A stretch of DNA of 5,756 bases from Candidatus Altimarinota bacterium (GTDB lineage Bacteria > Patescibacteriota > Gracilibacteria > UBA4473). Shown piece by piece: positions 1-4,179 of this stretch. The stretch spans positions 1 to 5,756 of the forward strand of contig JAGYLK010000102.1 of assembly GCA_018401175.1 (NCBI GenBank), read 5' to 3'. The notes beneath the pieces were generated by a model. It did not search any database and had not been told where the DNA came from. It was given only the letters and a program-made list of their open reading frames with translations. Position numbers and translations under genes: made by a program. Position 1 is the stretch's first letter. The number at the start of each line of letters is the position of its first letter.

Positions 1-7
1 AGTCGAC

Positions 8-35
8 TAGACAGGCTGCTAAAAATTTGTAGAAT
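8..35 (+). promoter_or_regulatory. Putative sigma70-type promoter of dnaJ
   Basis: TAGACA (8-13, five of six matches to TTGACA), a 16-bp spacer, then TAGAAT (30-35, five of six matches to TATAAT). The expected transcription start is about 41-43, at or next to the dnaJ ATG at 43, so the mRNA would be leaderless or nearly so. The match was made by eye and the region upstream of base 1 is unseen, so a stronger promoter or an upstream operon gene cannot be excluded. Confidence 0.45.
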
Positions 36-42
36 CCACACG

Positions 43-1095
43 ATGACAAACGATCCATATAAAATTTTAGGCGTTGAAAAAACTGCTTCAGAGGCAGATA
101 TAAAGAAGGCATATCGTGCTGCAGCAAAAAAACATCATCCCGATAAGGGAGGAAATGCTGAGGAGTTTAAAAAAATAAATGAGGCGTATGAAATTTTGGG
201 GGATAGTAAAAAACGAGCCAATTACGATCAATTTGGTTCTGCTGGAAATGCGGGATCACAGGGATTTGGTGGTGGAGGATTTCATACGAGCGGATTTGAT
301 ACCTCGGGATTTGATTTTGGTGGAGATATGGGAGACATTTTTTCTTCGTTTTTCGGAGGAGGAAGTACAGCAGGACATGGAGGACGAATGAATATGCGAG
401 GATCTGATTTGGAGGTGGAAGTGGTATTGGATTTTGAAGATGCGATGAGGGGGGTAATAAAGAAATTTTCTTCCACACAGTTTATATCTTGTGAAGCATG
501 TAAGGGAGAAGGTGGCTCTGGACAAAAAAAATGTTCAACTTGTTCTGGTTCTGGTCGGGTATCGAGACAGACTCGAACTCCTTTCGGGGTTATTCAGCAG
601 CAAGGAATTTGTCCTGATTGTGAAGGCACGGGAAAGACATTTGATTCCAAGTGTTCGGAATGTTCTGGAGAAGGACGTGTGAGAAAGTCGAAAAAAATTA
701 CAATTCATATTCCAGAAGGGGTTCAAACGGGAGAAACGCTCCGTGTTCGTGGAGATGGCGAAGCGGGTCGAAAAGGGGGAGAATCAGGGGATTTGTTTGT
801 CCATATTCGTGTAAAGGATTCTCGTACATTTGAGCGTCGTGGAATGGATTTGCTTTCAGAATTGAAGTTGTCTCCGTGGGAAGCGATGTTGGGAGGAATG
901 TTCCCAGTGGAGACGTTTTGGGGAAAGGTAAAGGTGGAAGTTTTGGAGTGTACAAAAGATGGAACATTGATGAAAATTAAAGGGAAAGGAGTAAAAAGAA
1001 GTGGTCGTCAGGGAGATCATTTGGTGCGAATTGTGTATGATATGCCAAAGAAACTTTCAAAAAAAGAGCGTGAGGCGCTGGAAGGGATTAAATAA
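43..1095 (+). CDS. dnaJ: Chaperone protein DnaJ (Hsp40, type I)
   Basis: Co-chaperone that delivers unfolded clients to DnaK and stimulates its ATPase; cytosolic. All parts of a type I Hsp40 are visible in 350 residues. The J domain is residues 1-65, with the HPD triad at 32-34 and YDQFG closing it at 61-65. The Gly/Phe-rich linker is about 66-115 and includes a DIF-type motif at 98-100. Substrate-binding beta domains follow, interrupted by the zinc centre with four CxxCxGxG motifs (Cys 150/153, 164/167, 190/193, 204/207). The C-terminal helix LSKKEREALE is near 338-347. It is slightly shorter than E. coli DnaJ (376 residues), partly because the loop between zinc motifs 1 and 2 is only six residues. 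The ATG at 43 fits the usual N-terminus (DPYKILGV) and has no Shine-Dalgarno sequence. No dnaK or grpE lies downstream; what lies upstream is outside the window. The next gene is convergent. Confidence 0.97.
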   Translation: MTNDPYKILGVEKTASEADIKKAYRAAAKKHHPDKGGNAEEFKKINEAYEILGDSKKRANYDQFGSAGNAGSQGFGGGGFHTSGFDTSGFDFGGDMGDIFSSFFGGGSTAGHGGRMNMRGSDLEVEVVLDFEDAMRGVIKKFSSTQFISCEACKGEGGSGQKKCSTCSGSGRVSRQTRTPFGVIQQQGICPDCEGTGKTFDSKCSECSGEGRVRKSKKITIHIPEGVQTGETLRVRGDGEAGRKGGESGDLFVHIRVKDSRTFERRGMDLLSELKLSPWEAMLGGMFPVETFWGKVKVEVLECTKDGTLMKIKGKGVKRSGRQGDHLVRIVYDMPKKLSKKEREALEGIK

Positions 1096-1166
1096 AACTT
1101 CAAACTTCAAATTGAGAGGGGGGAGAGAAGTAACATAATTCTTTTTTATGAGAGTCATGCGATAAA

Positions 1167-1189
1167 AAAACCTCGCATCGCGAGGTTTT
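1167..1189. terminator. Bidirectional intrinsic terminator between convergent genes
   Basis: The stem CCTCGC (1171-1176) pairs with GCGAGG (1180-1185) around the loop ATC. It is extended by AAAA (1167-1170) against TTTT (1186-1189), giving ten base pairs. On the + strand it is followed by a T-rich run (TTTTCATTTT) and lies 71 bp after the dnaJ stop. On the - strand the run of seven A at 1164-1170 reads as seven U, and it lies 24 bp after the stop of the small gene. Placement between two gene ends and T-runs on both sides make this the best-supported regulatory site in the window. Confidence 0.85.
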
Positions 1190-1213
1190 CATTTTCAAAT
1201 AGTTTCAGAAGAA

Positions 1214-1357
1214 TTAGCAATTCAATCCTTTTTCTCGTAATTCCTCTCGTCGTACGCGAGCGGTTGCTTTGTTCGTACGAGAATGCATCGCTGACTTGCG
1301 TCGACGCTCATTGATCTCGTATCCACCGTGTTGTTTTGCGCCTCCTTTGTTGGTCAT
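1214..1357 (-). CDS. Small basic protein of unknown function (47 aa)
   Basis: I do not recognise this protein. It starts MTNKGGAKQHGGYEI and ends REKGLNC. It has 13 Lys/Arg against 5 Glu, with a basic cluster ERRRK at 17-21 and a charged, probably helical C-terminal half (RVRREELREKG). This suggests a nucleic-acid- or ribosome-binding protein, but that is inference. The KGG and HGG near the N-terminus only superficially recall KGG stress-protein repeats. The frame also opens further upstream with a TTG at 1412-1414. The ATG at 1355-1357 is preferred because that TTG lies inside the -35 box of a near-consensus promoter, whose start point falls about 22 nt before the ATG. There is no Shine-Dalgarno sequence. 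The stop is TAA, followed 24 bp later by a terminator. A short gene with its own promoter and terminator is more credible than a chance frame, but homologues are needed to confirm it. Confidence 0.55.
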   Translation of the reverse strand: MTNKGGAKQHGGYEINERRRKSAMHSRTNKATARVRREELREKGLNC

Positions 1358-1386
1358 TGTGAGAGAATTCAAGAATATTCGGGCGA

Positions 1387-1414
1387 ATTTTATGTTTTTG
1401 TGTTCAGTTGTCAA
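1387..1414 (-). promoter_or_regulatory. Near-consensus sigma70-type promoter of the small basic gene
   Basis: Read on the - strand: TTGACA (1414-1409, perfect -35), a 16-bp spacer, then TAAAAT (1392-1387, five of six matches to TATAAT). The predicted start is near 1380, giving a leader of about 22 nt before the ATG at 1357. It is the strongest promoter match in the window and implies substantial expression of the 47-residue protein. Confidence 0.65.
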
Positions 1415-1435
1415 ATTTAAAGCAGTCTCCCCTTC

Positions 1436-1500
1436 ACAGTCTATAGTTTACAGTGAGTTTTTTGTTTGCAACTATTAACTGGTAACTATTAACTACAAAC
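1436..1500. repeat. Short direct repeats of 14-bp period in the intergenic gap
   Basis: AACTATTAACT occurs at 1470-1480 and exactly again at 1484-1494, 14 bp apart, and a third partial unit begins with AACTG at 1498. ACAGT occurs at 1436-1440 and 1450-1454, also 14 bp apart. The tract also carries GTTTG/CAAAC flanks (1464-1468 and 1496-1500) that could pair weakly. It lies just upstream of the small gene's promoter and just after the hydrolase stop. No T-run on the - strand follows it, so it is not an intrinsic terminator for the hydrolase. It may be a decayed intergenic repeat. Confidence 0.6.
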
Positions 1501-1505
1501 TGATC

Positions 1506-4046
1506 TTAATACATTTTCTTGATCTCCAACCCTTCAAAGAAGTAATCAATGATTTCCTGAATTGATTTTCCTTGTTCGGCGAGAATGCGTGCTGTATTTC
1601 CAGAAAGACCAACACCGTGTCCGAGTTGAGCAAGCCCTGCATCGTACGGAAGTTCTCGAACCCGGCACCACGGATATTGTGATGCCCATGGATTCACACT
1701 TTTCCCAGAAGATTGCGTGAAGTACGGACCAATAACAGTTTCGCCATCTTTTGTGAGGACCTGTCCTTCGGTTTCAGCAACAAGTATTTTTTGTTCGGCA
1801 TGATATTGTTCCCAATCATGTCCAAGATACAGTTGGCTCGTGCGAGGATCGTCTTCCAAATCATAGAGTGGAGTGCGGAATTTTCGTTTGTTTCCGGAAT
1901 ATACTTTGGCATAGGATCGAGCAAGGATGTGAATTACATGTCGTTTTGTTATCGGTTCCGTTGATGGTTCTTCTCCCAAACCCCAAAGATATTCCTCAAT
2001 GGGAAGATCATTGACGACCAAAAGTTTTTCAGATTGAGGATAGAGATGAAGTGTGCCACGAAAGGAGTTGTACAAAACCTTTCCTTGTCCAAAGCGGGGA
2101 TTCCTATAATTTTCTATGCGGAGAATTCCATCGGTTTTTAATGAAATATTTCCGAGAAATGATTCTGTGAATTCCCAGCTTTGAGTATTTGCTTGGAGAG
2201 AGACCGTTTTGGTATCTGGCACATATCGTATTTCTACAGGTGTTCCGGCGGTGATACTGGCAAGTTTTTTGTCTCGATACCAGAGGTCGGTTGTTTTTGT
2301 TCCTTTTATTTTTGCAAATAAGGCATCAAATCCAGCTAATTTCACTTTCACGTGTGGAGTAATTACTTCTGGTACAGAATTTTTAGCAATTGGACTGGGA
2401 CTCGGACTTGGCTTGTTGATGACGCTTGCTTTCATATTTTGTGTAAAAAGACCAGTGTCTACCTGCGCGCGGAGCATTTTTGTGTCTCCGGAGACACGAA
2501 ATGGGTAACTGAGTGTTGCTCGCGTAATTTGTTCTGGGAAATATTTTTTCTCCAAAAATTGTGGTACCAGTTGAAAATGATAGCTTCCATTTGGTGTTGA
2601 TTGGACATTTATTTTGGCACTAAAATTTCCGGTGCGTCCCATGCGCACCAGTTCATTTGTTCGAAATGGTTCGATGACAGTTCCTTCTGGTGCGTCTTTT
2701 ATGCGAAAAGCAGTTCCCATGGGCCAATCCATCGTGCTGGTGTTTTTTACTTGGATGGTCACTGTTTTCCGTTCATTGCGACGAATCTGTGGTATTTCTG
2801 TAATAATGGACATCTCGACAGGAGAATCTTTTCTTTCTGGGGTAAGGTTTGTTACTTTTTGTACTTGTGGTGCCATGCTACTTTTACTCAAAAAATCTTT
2901 TCCTTTTGGGACACCGATATCTTCAAATTCTTCAAGAATCTCCAACATTTCTCGAACTCGTTTTCGTAAGTCGGGAAACTTGCTCATCATGTTTTTTCCG
3001 GGGCAAGCAGTTCCGTGTCCCAGGGCAGCAAGTTCTTGATGGCCAAGAATATTAGGCGTTGTTTTTCCCCAGAATTTGGTTTCTCCGAGCGGATCAGATC
3101 CGATTTGCTGAGAAAGATCAGATATCAAGAGTGCCAGTACATCGAGTTGCGCTTCGGTTGGTTCTTCTTCTTGAAAATTTCCCATCAACGCTATTCCGAT
3201 GGTTCCAATATTTCGATATGCCACATGTGCTCCGACAGGGATTCGTTGATTTCTCTCATATCCGGCACGTCCTTCATACACATTTCCAGCCCGATCAATC
3301 ACAAAATTATATCCAATATCGCCCCATCCCTTGGTGACGGTATGATAATAATAGATAGCGCGCATCAATTCTTCGGGGGTGCGGTTTCGTTCGCTGTCGA
3401 GATTTTCGGCGGTGTGATGGACAACGAATTTCGCAATCAATTGATTTTCAGAAATGGGCCAATAGAGCGATTCTCCATTGTCATTCTCATAAATAGTGTC
3501 GATTGGTTTATATCGCGCGTCTACCAATTTTTCTTCAATCGGAAACCAATTTCTTGTTCGTTTACCAAAGCTTTTTGCGAGGCGAATAGATTCGTCCGCG
3601 CCCCAGTCGGCACGGAGAAAATATTTTGGTATTTTATTGAGAAGTTTTTGTGATTCGGGCGATGATTCCAAAAAATCAGAAGTATTCGCACTGAATTGTG
3701 CCACGAGACTTTCGCCAGGAATTTTTGTATTGAAGAAATGTCCAATCACAGAAGCTGTTGCATTTGATCGAATGGTGAGTTTTGTTTGTGTTGTATCAAA
3801 GAAAATGAGTTCGGATAAGTCATTCCGATCGTCTTCCGTGTCCCATGTTTTCCACGTTCCTTGCTCGTTTTTATATTCCAATAGGGGAAGTGCTGTTCCG
3901 TCAGTGGTAAAGACGGTGAGTGCGTTCCATTGTTTCTCGGTGGAGAGTTCAAATGTGGCGGCTGGAAGCTCGAGTTGCTCTTCAAAGAAGGGGGTCGTTG
4001 TTCCGTGGAAGAGTGTTGCCGCAGAGAGAAGAAGACTTTCAAGCAT
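1506..4046 (-). CDS. Cell-wall hydrolase: PGRP/Amidase_2 domain fused to SpoIID domain
   Basis: An 846-residue predicted peptidoglycan enzyme acting outside the membrane. Residues 1-20 are weakly hydrophobic (SLLLSAATLF), a poor signal peptide. About 25-140 is a beta-rich region with a GTWKTW motif, as seen ahead of other bacterial PGRP domains. About 140-370 is a PGRP-type N-acetylmuramoyl-L-alanine amidase: RADWGADES at 145-153, FVVHHTAEN with zinc ligand His210, GWGDIGYNFVIDRAGNVYEGR at 240-260 with catalytic Tyr246, and GHQELAALGHGTACPG at 335-350 with His336 and Cys348. About 405-516 looks like an Ig-like FW/NBR1-type domain (VKNTSTMDWPMGT). A Pro/Ser linker (PSPSPSP) is near 546-552. 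About 565-846 is SpoIID-like: NDLPIEEYLWG at 679-689, Glu692 at the expected catalytic position, ARSYA at 709-713, TSQLYLG at 736-742 and HGVGLSG at 810-816. The start is fixed by an in-frame TGA 15 nt upstream. No sporulation genes are adjacent, so a role in growth, division or envelope remodelling is more likely. Confidence 0.93.
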   Translation of the reverse strand: MLESLLLSAATLFHGTTTPFFEEQLELPAATFELSTEKQWNALTVFTTDGTALPLLEYKNEQGTWKTWDTEDDRNDLSELIFFDTTQTKLTIRSNATASVIGHFFNTKIPGESLVAQFSANTSDFLESSPESQKLLNKIPKYFLRADWGADESIRLAKSFGKRTRNWFPIEEKLVDARYKPIDTIYENDNGESLYWPISENQLIAKFVVHHTAENLDSERNRTPEELMRAIYYYHTVTKGWGDIGYNFVIDRAGNVYEGRAGYERNQRIPVGAHVAYRNIGTIGIALMGNFQEEEPTEAQLDVLALLISDLSQQIGSDPLGETKFWGKTTPNILGHQELAALGHGTACPGKNMMSKFPDLRKRVREMLEILEEFEDIGVPKGKDFLSKSSMAPQVQKVTNLTPERKDSPVEMSIITEIPQIRRNERKTVTIQVKNTSTMDWPMGTAFRIKDAPEGTVIEPFRTNELVRMGRTGNFSAKINVQSTPNGSYHFQLVPQFLEKKYFPEQITRATLSYPFRVSGDTKMLRAQVDTGLFTQNMKASVINKPSPSPSPIAKNSVPEVITPHVKVKLAGFDALFAKIKGTKTTDLWYRDKKLASITAGTPVEIRYVPDTKTVSLQANTQSWEFTESFLGNISLKTDGILRIENYRNPRFGQGKVLYNSFRGTLHLYPQSEKLLVVNDLPIEEYLWGLGEEPSTEPITKRHVIHILARSYAKVYSGNKRKFRTPLYDLEDDPRTSQLYLGHDWEQYHAEQKILVAETEGQVLTKDGETVIGPYFTQSSGKSVNPWASQYPWCRVRELPYDAGLAQLGHGVGLSGNTARILAEQGKSIQEIIDYFFEGLEIKKMY
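2478..2501. repeat. 24-bp palindrome inside the hydrolase gene
   Basis: GTGTCTCCGGAGACAC at 2482-2497 is a perfect 16-bp palindrome with no spacer. Three more T:A pairs beyond one T/G mismatch extend the symmetry to 2478-2501. It codes for the end of the Ig-like domain (FRVSGDTKM). It could be a protein-binding dyad, or fold in mRNA at the boundary between the amidase/Ig half and the SpoIID half; chance is also possible. Confidence 0.6.
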
Positions 4047-4074
4047 TCGTTTGTGTATTCAGGTTGTCGTTGAG

Positions 4075-4103
4075 ATGGTAGAGCGAACACAAAATTTAGT
4101 CAA
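4075..4103 (-). promoter_or_regulatory. Putative sigma70-type promoter of the hydrolase gene
   Basis: Read on the - strand: TTGACT (4103-4098, five of six matches), a 17-bp spacer, then TACCAT (4080-4075, four of six matches). The predicted start is near 4068, leaving a leader of about 22 nt before the ATG at 4046, with no Shine-Dalgarno sequence. It lies in the gap after transketolase, so the hydrolase probably has its own transcript. The weak -10 box fits modest or activator-dependent expression. Confidence 0.5.
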
Positions 4104-4124
4104 AATAAAATTTTCTGGGCAATA

Positions 4125-4169
4125 GAGTCCGGACTTTACGATGATGAGTTCAGATTCAAGTCCGGACTC
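4125..4169. repeat. Paired palindromes / 12-bp inverted repeat between transketolase and hydrolase
   Basis: GAGTCCGGACTT (4125-4136) is the exact reverse complement of AAGTCCGGACTC (4158-4169), so a 12-bp stem with a 21-nt loop can form. Each arm also contains the self-palindrome AGTCCGGACT (4126-4135 and 4159-4168), with centres 33 bp apart, about three helical turns. It begins 11 bp after the transketolase stop and ends 21 bp upstream of the hydrolase -35 box. It may be the transketolase terminator, although no U-run follows directly on the - strand, or a pair of operators for a dimeric regulator, or both. Confidence 0.7.
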
Positions 4170-4179
4170 GGGGCAGGAA

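Noticed and set aside
1412..1414. TTG start at 1412-1414 for the small basic gene, giving 66 residues
   Set aside because: That TTG is part of the TTGACA -35 box of a near-consensus promoter; a transcript from it would start downstream, and the ATG at 1355-1357 fits.
1506..2354. Hydrolase as a sporulation gene (spoIID) indicating an endospore former
   Set aside because: SpoIID-like domains are widespread in non-sporulating bacteria, no spo genes are adjacent, and the amidase fusion differs from sporulation SpoIID.
3015..3653. Open + strand frame of 212 codons opposite the hydrolase
   Set aside because: It lies antisense to the conserved amidase domain, its product shows no recognisable motif, and the sequence constraint is explained by the - strand gene.
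4059..4061. Reading the TGA upstream of the hydrolase as a sense codon (glycine code 25, as in Gracilibacteria) to extend the N-terminus
   Set aside because: The three long genes contain no in-frame TGA, whereas a code-25 organism would use it often, and tryptophan is encoded by TGG.
3496..4125. Open + strand frame of 209 codons spanning the hydrolase 5' end
   Set aside because: It covers the hydrolase start and promoter in antisense, is Ser/Cys/Val-rich in the way shadow frames are, and has no convincing promoter or ribosome site.
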